Shown piece after piece: positions 9,688 through 18,408 of a stretch of 64,000 nt of DNA. The translations under genes were made by a program, and so were the position numbers. The notes under the pieces are model-generated. The model was given only the letters and a program-made list of their open reading frames with translations, was not told where the DNA came from and made no database searches. Source of the DNA: Deinococcus peraridilitoris DSM 19664 (GTDB lineage: Bacteria > Deinococcota > Deinococci > Deinococcales > Deinococcaceae); NCBI RefSeq assembly GCF_000317835.1, contig NC_019789.1:62001-126000 (forward strand). Reading direction: 5' to 3'. Within the stretch, counting starts at the first letter, position 1. Each line of letters starts with the position of its first letter.

Positions 9688-11193
9688 ATGCGCAGATTCC
9701 GGTGGGACACCCTCATCATGGCGAGCGCCGTGGCCGCGTCAGCAGGTGGCAGCCAGGGAGCGCAGAGTTTCCCGACCATTCAGGTCCCCGCCGGCTACAA
9801 GGTCGAGAAAGTCGTGGGTGGCCTGACCTACGCCACCTCTGTCGCCTGGGACAACCAGGGCCGGATGTACGTGCTGGAAGCCGGGGGCGCCTTCGTCGAA
9901 GAGCCCGTTCCCGCGCGCCTCATGCGCATCGACAATGGCCGGGCCGTGGAAGTGGTCAATCTCCAGCAAAAAGGCATCGGCGCGTCTGCGGTGGGCCTGG
10001 TCTGGCATGACGGGGCCTTTTACATCACCCACCGTGACGGCAAGGACCGCACGGGCGCGGTCTCGCGCGTCACACTGAACGGACAGGTCACCCAGCTCTT
10101 CAAAGGCATCGTCGACAGTCAGTCCGAACACCAGATCAACGGCATCGAGGTGGGCCCGGACGAAAAAATGTACGTCGCCGTGGGCCCCGCGACCAACGCC
10201 GGCGTGGTCGGCATCGATCTGGGGCCCTTTGTGGCGCGCAGCCCCCAGGTGCACGCGAGGCCCTGCCAGGACATCGTGCTCACCGGACGCAACTTCATGA
10301 CCCCCGACTTCCGCACACCCGATCAGAGCGACACCGTCCTCACCGGCGCCTTCGTGCCGTTCGGCACCGAAACAAAAGCCGGACAGGTCATCAAGGGCAC
10401 CAACAAATGCGGCGGCTCCATTCTGACTTTCGATCCCAAAAACGCCGAAGCTACCCTGCGGCCTTTTGTTTCGGGTCTGCGCAACGCCATCGACCTCGCG
10501 TGGAACAAGCAAGGCGAGATGTTCGTCGCCGTGAACGGCTTCGACATTCGCGGTTCGCGTGGTGTGAAAGACCAGTGGGACGCCACCTACCGCGTGAAAC
10601 AGGGTACCTGGTACGGCTGGCCGGACTTCTCGGCCGCCCTGGAACCCCTCACCGACGCAAAGTTCACGCCGCCCGGTTCGCAGCTCGCGCCGATCATGCA
10701 GGGCGGCGTGATGCAGCCTCCCAAACTGGAGTTTTTGATCAACCACGAAGCGAGCAAGCTCTCAGCGCCCGACAAAAATCTGGTGGCGGGCCTGCACGAA
10801 TGGAACTCGTCGCCGTCAGGGCTGCACTTTTCACCGGACAACTGGGGCCCCTTTGCCAACCAGCTGTTCGTCGCCGAGTGGGGTGACTTGAGCCCGGCCA
10901 CCAATCCGCTGCGTGACAAACCCACCGGGTACCAGATCAGCCGCATCGACCCGAACACCAAGCGGGCCGTACCCTTCGCGCGCAACGCCAAACCCGGGCC
11001 GGCCTCGGGACAGGGCGCCATGGGCCAGGGGCTGGAGCGGCCCTTTGACCTGAAATTCAATGACGGCGCGATGTACATCGTGGACTACGGCGTGGCGCGG
11101 GTGAATCCGGCACGCATCAAGGACGGCAAACCCCCCTACGAGTTCCCGCCCAAAACGGGCGTCGTCTGGAAAATCACCCGCACAGTTCCCTGA
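9688..11193 (+). CDS. PQQ-type sugar (sorbosone/glucose) dehydrogenase-like protein, exported
   Basis: The product has a signal peptide (MRRFRWDTLIMASAVAASAGG) and a six-bladed beta-propeller of the soluble glucose/sorbosone dehydrogenase family, with repeated blade signatures such as YATSVAWDNQGRMYVLEAG, GLRNAIDLAWNKQGEMFVAVNG and LERPFDLKFNDGAMYIVDYG. Members oxidise sugars or aldehydes with PQQ in the periplasm, though many relatives are uncharacterised. The ATG at 9688 is chosen over an in-frame upstream start because AAAGGAGG lies immediately before it. It precedes the isochorismatase-family gene by 64 bases, possibly as one operon. Confidence 0.82.
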   Translation: MRRFRWDTLIMASAVAASAGGSQGAQSFPTIQVPAGYKVEKVVGGLTYATSVAWDNQGRMYVLEAGGAFVEEPVPARLMRIDNGRAVEVVNLQQKGIGASAVGLVWHDGAFYITHRDGKDRTGAVSRVTLNGQVTQLFKGIVDSQSEHQINGIEVGPDEKMYVAVGPATNAGVVGIDLGPFVARSPQVHARPCQDIVLTGRNFMTPDFRTPDQSDTVLTGAFVPFGTETKAGQVIKGTNKCGGSILTFDPKNAEATLRPFVSGLRNAIDLAWNKQGEMFVAVNGFDIRGSRGVKDQWDATYRVKQGTWYGWPDFSAALEPLTDAKFTPPGSQLAPIMQGGVMQPPKLEFLINHEASKLSAPDKNLVAGLHEWNSSPSGLHFSPDNWGPFANQLFVAEWGDLSPATNPLRDKPTGYQISRIDPNTKRAVPFARNAKPGPASGQGAMGQGLERPFDLKFNDGAMYIVDYGVARVNPARIKDGKPPYEFPPKTGVVWKITRTVP

Positions 11194-11257
11194 GCAACAC
11201 CACCGGTGCAACAGGCCGTTCAACACTCAACAAAGCCGCGTCACGCGGGAGGAACAG

Positions 11258-12274
11258 ATGACACAGGAAGCCGACCGATTCAATACTGCGGAATCGAACT
11301 ACAAGCCCGGCAATCAGCGAGATCTCAGCTTCCCCCGTGGTCAGACAGCCCTGCTCGTCATCGACCCCGTCAACGACTTCCTTTCTGAGGGTGGCGCGGC
11401 CTGGGAAATGACCAAATCCACCGTGAAGACGGTGGGCGTGGTGGAAAACCTCAAACGGGCCATTCAGGGAGCGCGGGAGCATGGTGTGCCGGTGCTGCTG
11501 GGACCGATGGCCTTCACAGAAGAGGACTACGCAGAGCACAATCTGCAACGCCTCACCGCCATCAACCGCGTGATGTTCGAACACAAGATGTTCCTGGCGG
11601 GCAGTTGGGGTGCGGACTTTCATCCTGAGCTGCAACCCCAGCAGAGCGATATCATCCTCAAGCCCCACAAAGTCAACGACGTGTTCGGTACAGACTTGCC
11701 TGAACACCTGGAGCGGCTGGGCATCACGCACCTCGTCATCGCCGGGATGACTGCCAACCTCTGCGTGGAAAGCACCGGACGACACGCGGCCGAGTTGGGG
11801 TACGACGTGACCTACCTGACGAACGCCATCGGCTCGGAAAGCATGCCGTCGTACGAAGCGGCGGTACACGTCAATTACCCTCTCATCGGGAATGTCACCA
11901 TGCAGGTCGATGAGTTCCTTCTGGCCCTGGCGCCCTCAGAAGGTGCGTCCAACACGGTGCAGGTGGGTGATACGGTCCTGGGCTCGGACCACGGGGAGAT
12001 CGGTACGGTGCAGGAAATCATCGCGGCCACAGAAGACGCGGAAGCGCATCTAATCGTGCCGCGCGGCGTGATTCTGCACAAGGACATGTTCATTCCCCTC
12101 GATGCCGTGGTGAGACGCGCGGGAACCACCGTGTTCGTGAACGTCCCGAAGCTGATTGTGGGTAACATGCCGTGGAGTGAAAGGCCACTCCACGCCAAAC
12201 GCCGCGAGCACCTCGGTCCCCGTGCAGTGGACGTCACGAACGTGTACGGCTCGAAGGATCCGTCCGGGTCGTAG
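11258..12274 (+). CDS. Isochorismatase-family cysteine hydrolase with C-terminal extension
   Basis: Residues 25-225 are a complete isochorismatase-type hydrolase: Asp36 in LLVIDPVNDF, a Lys near 135 in IILKPHKVNDVFGT, and the nucleophile Cys169 in MTANLCVES. Such enzymes cleave amides or vinyl ethers. Residues about 230-338 form an extra domain beginning NTVQVGDTVLGSDHGEIGTV, with strands resembling the PRC-barrel/DUF2171 type often found in stress or storage proteins. The fusion suggests the hydrolase is tethered or regulated. A GGGAGGA site precedes the ATG. Substrate unknown. Confidence 0.82.
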   Translation: MTQEADRFNTAESNYKPGNQRDLSFPRGQTALLVIDPVNDFLSEGGAAWEMTKSTVKTVGVVENLKRAIQGAREHGVPVLLGPMAFTEEDYAEHNLQRLTAINRVMFEHKMFLAGSWGADFHPELQPQQSDIILKPHKVNDVFGTDLPEHLERLGITHLVIAGMTANLCVESTGRHAAELGYDVTYLTNAIGSESMPSYEAAVHVNYPLIGNVTMQVDEFLLALAPSEGASNTVQVGDTVLGSDHGEIGTVQEIIAATEDAEAHLIVPRGVILHKDMFIPLDAVVRRAGTTVFVNVPKLIVGNMPWSERPLHAKRREHLGPRAVDVTNVYGSKDPSGS

Positions 12275-12300
12275 TCACATCGACGCCGCTTAAAGCGGTT

Positions 12301-12459
12301 GTCAGAGACATTGATCGGTTTTTGATCAATGTCTCTGACCGAGCGGAGCGAGTAAACCCAGTGCTGGAGCGGGTGGGAGCGGAATTGATGGAGTGCTTTT
12401 CTCCATCAATGTAGCGGACAAACGCTCTAGGAAGGCCTCGTGCTGTTATCGCCGAGGCC
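12301..12459. repeat. Cluster of three hairpins downstream of the hydrolase
   Basis: Three inverted repeats follow each other: 12301-12316 with 12324-12339 (16 perfect pairs, loop GGTTTTT), 12384-12393 with 12401-12410 (10 pairs, loop TGCTTTT), and 12434-12440 with 12453-12459 (7 pairs, then CCTCTTTG). The last may terminate the 11258 gene. The arrangement resembles the small noncoding repeats described in Deinococcus genomes, but I cannot confirm a match. No gene is visible in 12275-12639. Confidence 0.55.
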
Positions 12460-12639
12460 CCTCTTTGTTCATCAGGACGCTGCAGCGGCAAGCTCGTATC
12501 CCGCAGAGGAGGACCTGAAACCAGGTTTGTTGTACCGCCCCGAGTTGGAATTCACAGCTGGGATTCACCGACGAAAGCCGTGGACGTCGAACGGCTGAGG
12601 GACACGGATTTACAGTGCTCGAGTCCGATTATGAAGTGC

Positions 12640-13271
12640 TTACTGGTAACTCCAGTTGTCCGGGTCGTCCGAGTCACCGGGTGAAAGACCAAGAATGTCT
12701 CTCTGGGTCGTGACGCCGAAACCGAGCACCGTTCGATTCGCGTACGCAAAGTAACTGACGACCTGGTTCACCTCGAGGATTTCACCGTCGTCCACACCGG
12801 CTGCCCGCATGTCCGCCAGCGAAGTCTGCTTCATCGAAGCGGGTGACTCTGTAAGCGCCTTCGCGTAGCGCAAAATGGCTAATTCCTTTCCGGCGAACAC
12901 CTGGTCTGGCGTCTGGTTCTCCAGGGCTTCACGGATGGCGCGCGGTCGTCATCCCGGAGGAGGCGAGTGAGTCCGGCGTGGTGGTGCTCCACGCAGTACT
13001 CGCGGCCGTTCAGCAGGCTCACGTACACCCCAACCACTTCCAGCAGCCACTTCGGCGGGGTGTGGCCGTGATAGTGCAGGACGTTCTTGTAGAGCGCCAT
13101 GTGCCCTTCCATGGTGTGAGGACGCAGGCTGTGCGCCAGCATGATGTTGTCGATATTATTCCCCGGGCCTCTGATGGGGTCGTACAGGATTTTGAGCTTG
13201 CTGGTGGCTTCCTCGTAGGGAATCACGCTGATCCAACTCGCGAACTGTTTCATGGTAAAAATCTGACTCAC
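12640..13271 (-). pseudogene. AhpD-like peroxidase-related protein, split by one frameshift
   Basis: The N-terminal part (13271 to about 12945) contains ISVIPYEEATSKLKILYD and the catalytic-type motif YCVEHHH. The C-terminal part (12900-12640) continues with VFAGKELAILRYAKALTESP. The frames rejoin if one base is added in the run ACCGCGCGCC near 12940. The intact gene would encode a peroxidase-related carboxymuconolactone decarboxylase family protein of about 200 residues. The start may be GTG at 13271 or ATG at 13253. A sequencing error is possible because the rest of the gene is well conserved. Confidence 0.75.
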
Positions 13272-13690
13272 CAGTGTGGTGTCTCGTGAAGTTCAGTCGG
13301 CCCCACTACTCTCAGCGGCGGCCCAAGTCATACCGCAGGTACGTCTCGATGAGCATACGTGCTGGCGGCCAACAGTCGAGCGGGGCGCTCCTTTCCCTCT
13401 CCGTGCGGGTCGTCACGCGGGCGCCCTTCACCCGTTCGTGTTGGAGTGAACTCTTGGGACCGGACAGTGGAGCAAAACACGTCGCCCTGTCAGCCAGCAG
13501 GCTGAGCACGAAACGGAAGAGATCATCATGCTCGGACGGCGGTACAGCCGTAGGAGCAAGCTCGAAATCGTGGGCACATCGAGCGCGAAGAGAAACCTGT
13601 CATCCGGTTCAGCGGTGAGCACCAGCTCTCCCCACGCCCGGTGCTGACTTTGCCACAATTTCTGCCAGCAGGTCACCGCTGCTTCAGCAG
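13272..13690. other. Non-coding or eroded stretch
   Basis: No open frame here has recognisable protein character on either strand, and no clear promoter or repeat was found. It lies in an eroding zone between two pseudogenes and may be the remains of a lost gene. Confidence 0.4.
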
Positions 13691-13748
13691 CACCCATTGA
13701 AACCACCTGAAGGACACGCAGCAACTCCTGCGTCGTTACCTCGCCTGC

Positions 13749-14159
13749 TTGGCGTACCGGACCAGCAAAGCACTTCATAACGCACCTGCCGGTTTTGAAG
13801 CATTCGAGCTGGGTCACGGCGTCCGTACACCTGACGCCATGCTGCGGCACATGACAGGTCTGCTGATTTACATTCTTCGTGTAATCGAGGATCGGCCTGA
13901 CACCCCGCTGGACGATCTTTCCTGGGCGCAGGAGTCGCAGCGCTTTACCTCGGTGCTGGCCACCCTGGATGGGATCTTGCAGCGGCAGACCAACCTGACG
14001 CTGGGTGAGGCGCAACACCTGCTGCAAGGGCCCCTGTCAGACGCTATGACCCACGCAGGTCAACTCGCGCTGCTGCGTCGAGCTGCAGAAGAAGCCCTCC
14101 CGCCCGAGGATTTCACGCGTGCCGACATCCATGTCCAACACCTGCACCCAGAAAGCTGA
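13749..14159 (+). CDS. DinB-like small helical protein (start uncertain)
   Basis: The frame reads YLAYRTSKALHNAPAGFE, then HMTGLLIYILRVI, then LSWAQESQRFTSVLATLDGIL, a four-helix pattern like DinB/YfiT superfamily proteins, which often bind a metal through three histidines. The annotated start is TTG at 13749. The frame is open upstream to a stop at 13698 and that stretch (LKDTQQLLRRYLAC) looks like genuine protein, so the true N-terminus may be lost or use a rare start. Surrounding genes are pseudogenes, so this could also be a remnant. Function unknown. Confidence 0.5.
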   Translation: MAYRTSKALHNAPAGFEAFELGHGVRTPDAMLRHMTGLLIYILRVIEDRPDTPLDDLSWAQESQRFTSVLATLDGILQRQTNLTLGEAQHLLQGPLSDAMTHAGQLALLRRAAEEALPPEDFTRADIHVQHLHPES

Positions 14160-14336
14160 ACGGCTGGCAACAGGCATTGAACGAAGTCCCCACGAGCGTC
14201 ACGCCCGGAACATCACACCGAAAGTACTGCACAACAAAGTGGAGCTTGTCCGTCAGCAGCATTTCACCAGTGGAGGGCAAAGCTCGCCGTCCCTAGCTCG
14301 AAGTCGTGCCGAAGGCATGAGAGCCAACTTGGACTT

Positions 14337-15390
14337 TCAGGAGTCAGTAACCGTCACTTGAACCTGATCGACACCGTTGTACTCGTACCCATCCAGGTTG
14401 CATTTCACGTCAGCAATCATGGGTTGTGTCCGACCCGCTGTGTCCGTTGCGCGCCAGGATGGTGTACTCACCCTGCGAAAGCTGCAGTTCAAGACGCCAG
14501 CGTCTCCACCCGAAAGATGATGAGCTCTGGTCAAGATCCGCCTCCAACCACGTCAGTCCACCGTCCGTCCTGACGTCCGCCCGCTCCAGCAGCGCTGCCC
14601 CGTCATTCCAGGCGCAGCCGGCGACTTCCAGCGTTCCGCTGTGAAGGCTCTGGCCTGCCAGGGGGCTCCAGATGATGCTTTTGATGGGTTGTTTCCAGCA
14701 GGGCCGCGTCCCGCCATGGCCGTCCGGGACGCGGTAGCGTTTCTGCTGCGCTTCGTGTGTGTCTCGTGCGCGGTGAGGGTCAGGCGCTGCAGCCATTTCA
14801 CGTTGACCGTCGCGAAGAAGCCCGGCATCAGCAGGCGAACAGGACCACCATGCACGCCACCCAGTGGTTCGCCGTTCAGGGTGTAGGCCAGCAGGCCGTG
14901 CTCGAGCACGTCGGAGAGCGGGATACTCTTTTCATACGGTGTTCGTCCATCGATTCCGGTGGCCGTCAGGTAATGCGCGCCCGGCATTGGCGTGGCGCGT
15001 TCCAGCAGCTGCTGTACGCGCACCCCACCCCACAGGCTGTTGGCGACGGCCCCCTTTTCCCATTGGCACCCTTCGATGTCACCCGCGTTGGTGTAGTACG
15101 CCCGGCCATTCCCGGCACATTGAGTGACGCATTCGATCTGCAGGTAGGGGTAACTCAAAGGTGTCGCGGACGAGGCCGTCAACCTGCAGGATGCCCGTCA
15201 GGGGTACGGGGGCGAGGGTGTCCTTTCCAGGTGGGTAAGGGTTGCTGCTGCGCACGAACATCAGGGTCTGCGGCGTGAACCGTGCCGCGCGCAGCCGCGT
15301 GAGTGGGGTTTCGAGCACTTCACCCCGATCAAGGCGCGCAATGAGCTCGTCTTGGTCATCATGGTGCGAGACGGGGACCTGGTGACTCAT
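14337..15390 (-). pseudogene. Sulfite-oxidase-family molybdopterin enzyme, multiply frameshifted
   Basis: The start (ATG at 15390) reads into LMFVRSSNPYPPGKDTLAPV, then the frame changes near 15150 to a segment with the molybdenum-ligand region VTQCAGNGRAYY and GGVRVQQLLERA. It changes again near 14750 to VAGCAWNDGAALLERADVRTDGG, and near 14460 to the final strands (NLDGYEYNGVDQVQVTV). At least three frameshifts disable the gene. The intact family oxidises sulfite or related compounds with a pyranopterin molybdenum cofactor. No cofactor or cytochrome genes are nearby. Confidence 0.8.
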
Positions 15391-15723
15391 ACGTCCTCCT
15401 GGAGTGGTGCGGAGTGAATGTGCCGCTTTGGGTGCGCGCCGTTCCTCGAGTATGTCTCACGTCGCTCGCTTTCGCTCAGGCTGGACGCAGACTCATCTTC
15501 TATTGTCGCCCAAACTGCAACTGCATGGTTGGGTCGATGGCTCTGCCTGTCTGGGTTGCTTCACCGGCAGGTGCTCGTAATCATCAGCCTTCTCTACCCG
15601 GCGAGCAGCCGCACGGCTGACGGTGTTCAGTCCGGGACAATCCGGATGTTTGTGTCATTGCTTCGTGAGTTCACGTGCCGGTACCTTCTTTGCTGAAAAA
15701 AGCCGCAGGTGAGGTGCTGGCAG
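15391..15723. other. Intergenic region, nothing recognised
   Basis: This stretch separates the molybdoenzyme relic from the end of the ABC permease gene. No coding frame, repeat or convincing terminator was seen. Confidence 0.5.
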
Positions 15724-16605
15724 TCAGCGCCCGCCAAATCCGCCGGACGTGATGCCTTTGATGAACGAGCGGTTGCCGACGATAAAGACGATAAAAATCG
15801 GCAGGATGGCCAGTACGCTGCCGGTCATTAGCAAGCCCCAGTCGGTGTTGTACTGACCGCGCAGGCTGCTGAGCCCGACGGTGAGTGTGTTCATTTCAGG
15901 TTTGGTGGTGGTGATGAGCGGCCACAGGAAGTTATTCCACTGAGCGACGAACGTGAAGATTCCAAGGGCGCCAAGGGCGGGGCGAGCAAGGGGCAGCATG
16001 ACCCGCCAGAACACCTGCGCGTACGTGGCGCCGTCGATCCGGGCTGCTTCTTCCAGCTCACGAGGCACCGTGAGGAACGCTTGACGCAACAGGAACGTTC
16101 CAAAGCTGCTGAAGGCGAACGGTAAGATCAGGGCGGCGTAACTGTCAATCCATCCGAGATTGCGCACCAGGATGAAGTTGGGGATCAGCGTGACTTGTGA
16201 CGGAATCATCAGCGCGCTGAGGTACAGCAAAAAGAGGGTCTCACGACCGCGGAAGCGCAGGCGCGCAAAGGCGAAGGCGGCCATGCTGCACACCAGCAGT
16301 TGCAGCAGCGTCACCGAGATCGACACGATCAGGCTGTTGAGCATCATGCGCGCAAACGGAACCACTTCGAACAGTCGAATGTAATTGCCGAATTGTGGTT
16401 GCTCGGTGAACAGCGTAGGCGGATAACGAAAAATCTCTGCAGCGGGTTTAAGGCTGGTGGAGATCATCCACACGAACGGTGCGCTCATGCTGAGAGCGCC
16501 GGCCAGCAGCAACAAAAACACCGTCCAGTTGATCATGCTGGGAAGGGCACTTCTCCGGCCCTTGCCAGCGAGTGCGCGGTCCGGCTGACCCAACGCCTTA
16601 CTCAT
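15724..16605 (-). CDS. Carbohydrate ABC transporter permease, MalG type
   Basis: A 293-residue inner-membrane permease with six predicted spans and the coupling-loop EAA motif EAARIDGATYAQVFWRVMLPLARPALG that contacts the ATPase. It overlaps the upstream MalF-type permease gene by 8 bases. No ATPase gene lies in the cluster, so a shared MsmK/MalK-like ATPase encoded elsewhere is expected. Confidence 0.93.
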   Translation of the reverse strand: MSKALGQPDRALAGKGRRSALPSMINWTVFLLLLAGALSMSAPFVWMISTSLKPAAEIFRYPPTLFTEQPQFGNYIRLFEVVPFARMMLNSLIVSISVTLLQLLVCSMAAFAFARLRFRGRETLFLLYLSALMIPSQVTLIPNFILVRNLGWIDSYAALILPFAFSSFGTFLLRQAFLTVPRELEEAARIDGATYAQVFWRVMLPLARPALGALGIFTFVAQWNNFLWPLITTTKPEMNTLTVGLSSLRGQYNTDWGLLMTGSVLAILPIFIVFIVGNRSFIKGITSGGFGGR

Positions 16606-17488
16606 AATGTACCCAGCGGTGTTGCAGGCGGTACTGAAGCAGGGTCAGCACCAGAATGATCGCGAAGAGAATCATGGCGGCAGCACTCGCGTAACCCATT
16701 CGGTAAAACTGAAAAGCATTCTGATAAACGTAATAGACGATGGTGTTGGTGGCGTTCGCTGGCCCGCCCTGTGTCATCACGAACGCGAGATCGAAGACTT
16801 GAAAAGAACCGATCAAACTGACGATGGTCACGAAGAATGTCGTGGGGGACAGCAGCGGCAGAGTGAGGTGGTAGTGTTTGCGCCAACCGACCGCCCCGTC
16901 AATGGCGCCCGCTTCATATACTTCCCGGGAAATGCCTTGCAGACCAGCGAGAAACAGCACCATCGAGTACCCCAGCCCCTGCCAGATCGCCACGATGATC
17001 AGCGCGGGAAGTGCGTACCTTGACGAATTGAGCCAGGCAGGCAGGTCCTGCACGCCGAGCTGGCTGAGTAAGGCGTTCAGCACACCAAAGTTGCTGTTGT
17101 AGATCCACGACCAGATGAGCGCGACAGCCACGGTAGAAGACACCACCGGCAGGAAGTAAATTACCCGCAGGGCCGTCTGGCCGCGGACACCACGGTTGAG
17201 TAGCAGCGCGACCAGTAACGCCAGCAGCATCTGAACGGGAACCGTGCCGATCACATACACCAGGGTGTTGCGCAGGACTTTGTGGAACAGTTCGTCACGG
17301 ACGATCAGATCCTTGTAGTTTTGCAGACCGGCGAAGTGCGGCGCGGTGAACAAATCCCAGCGGGTAAAGGAAATACCAAAAGCCGCCAGCACGGGCAGCA
17401 GCACGAACACCGCGAAGAGCAGCAGGCTGGGTGCCAGGAACAGCCAGGCACTGCGTGCTTCAGCGACCGCCATGCTTGAGCGGGTCAC
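16598..17488 (-). CDS. Carbohydrate ABC transporter permease, MalF type
   Basis: A 296-residue permease with about six spans, starting with a hydrophobic helix (LLLFAVFVLLPVLAAFG) and carrying the EAA loop EAGAIDGAVGWRKHYHLTLPLLSP. It pairs with the MalG-type permease downstream, overlapping it by 8 bases, and starts immediately after the amidohydrolase gene. Expected to import a sugar delivered by the binding protein encoded at 18409-19635. Confidence 0.93.
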   Translation of the reverse strand: MTRSSMAVAEARSAWLFLAPSLLLFAVFVLLPVLAAFGISFTRWDLFTAPHFAGLQNYKDLIVRDELFHKVLRNTLVYVIGTVPVQMLLALLVALLLNRGVRGQTALRVIYFLPVVSSTVAVALIWSWIYNSNFGVLNALLSQLGVQDLPAWLNSSRYALPALIIVAIWQGLGYSMVLFLAGLQGISREVYEAGAIDGAVGWRKHYHLTLPLLSPTTFFVTIVSLIGSFQVFDLAFVMTQGGPANATNTIVYYVYQNAFQFYRMGYASAAAMILFAIILVLTLLQYRLQHRWVHYE

Positions 17489-17489
17489 G

Positions 17490-18365
17490 TCAGTCCTCCA
17501 GCCCGAAGATGTGCGCGGCGTTTCGGTAGAAGATCCTTTCCTGGTCCGCTTCGCTCAACCCCATCTCCGTGAACGCGTCGCGCCAGCGCTTGACATCCGC
17601 CGCAATGCGCCGCAGATCGCTGTCGCTCCCGTACACCAGCTTGCGCGGTGAGATTTCGCGGTTGATGTATCCTCCGTCGATGATGTGGTGATGCACCACA
17701 TCCCCACCGCTGACGTCGAAATACAGCCGGGGCCGCCAGCGGGCAATCGCGCAGGCGGTACGGTAATCAGGCCAGCCGAGGTGCGCGCCGATCATGAATA
17801 ACTCGGGGAAGTAAAAGGCGATGGTGTCCAGGTAAATGGGCTGCATGCGCGCGCTGGAAAATCCGTACGGGCGGGTGCGGATGTTACGGCCGAGGCGCTG
17901 CACCAGCGCTTCTTCTTCTGCTCCTTCCGGTGGGGCTTTCCAGGCGTCTTCCTGGCTGCCCATCAGGTAATCGACCGGACCGCCCAGAATGCCGGTGTGA
18001 AACAAGATCCGCAGACCGCGTGCCTGCGCCTGTTCATAAAAAGGGTAATAAGCGGCGTCATCGTAATTGCGGCTCACGCCGATGACCTTGATCCCGTGAA
18101 AGCCACGCTGATAGAAATCCTCGACGGTACTGACCGGGTCCCGGTCAAGGTCGAGTCGTCCCATCGCGATCACCAGGTCAGGTCGACGTTCCAGTGCCCG
18201 CGCGAGTGCGTCGTTGCCTCGCCCTGGGTTGGCGAGCAGTCCGACTTTCACGATGCCGACCTGCGCACAGACATCCGAGAGCTCCTCAAGAAACCCGGCT
18301 TCCGCCTCCCGGGTATTGAGGCGGTCCCAGTGACCGTAGTGCACATGCGCGTCAATGATCTTCAA
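17490..18365 (-). CDS. Amidohydrolase-superfamily (TIM-barrel) protein
   Basis: A 291-residue protein beginning MKIIDAHVHYG, the HxH metal motif of amidohydrolases (COG2159 type), with later residues consistent with the rest of the site (LFHTGILGG, MIGAHLGWPDY, YGSDSDLRR containing the terminal Asp). Family members are metal-dependent hydrolases or decarboxylases. It sits between the binding-protein and permease genes of a sugar transporter, so it probably acts on the imported compound or its breakdown product. Exact reaction unknown. Confidence 0.8.
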   Translation of the reverse strand: MKIIDAHVHYGHWDRLNTREAEAGFLEELSDVCAQVGIVKVGLLANPGRGNDALARALERRPDLVIAMGRLDLDRDPVSTVEDFYQRGFHGIKVIGVSRNYDDAAYYPFYEQAQARGLRILFHTGILGGPVDYLMGSQEDAWKAPPEGAEEEALVQRLGRNIRTRPYGFSSARMQPIYLDTIAFYFPELFMIGAHLGWPDYRTACAIARWRPRLYFDVSGGDVVHHHIIDGGYINREISPRKLVYGSDSDLRRIAADVKRWRDAFTEMGLSEADQERIFYRNAAHIFGLED

Positions 18366-18408
18366 AGGATCCTCCCTGACGTGAGCGTGGTGCAGGCGTT
18401 GCAGCGCT

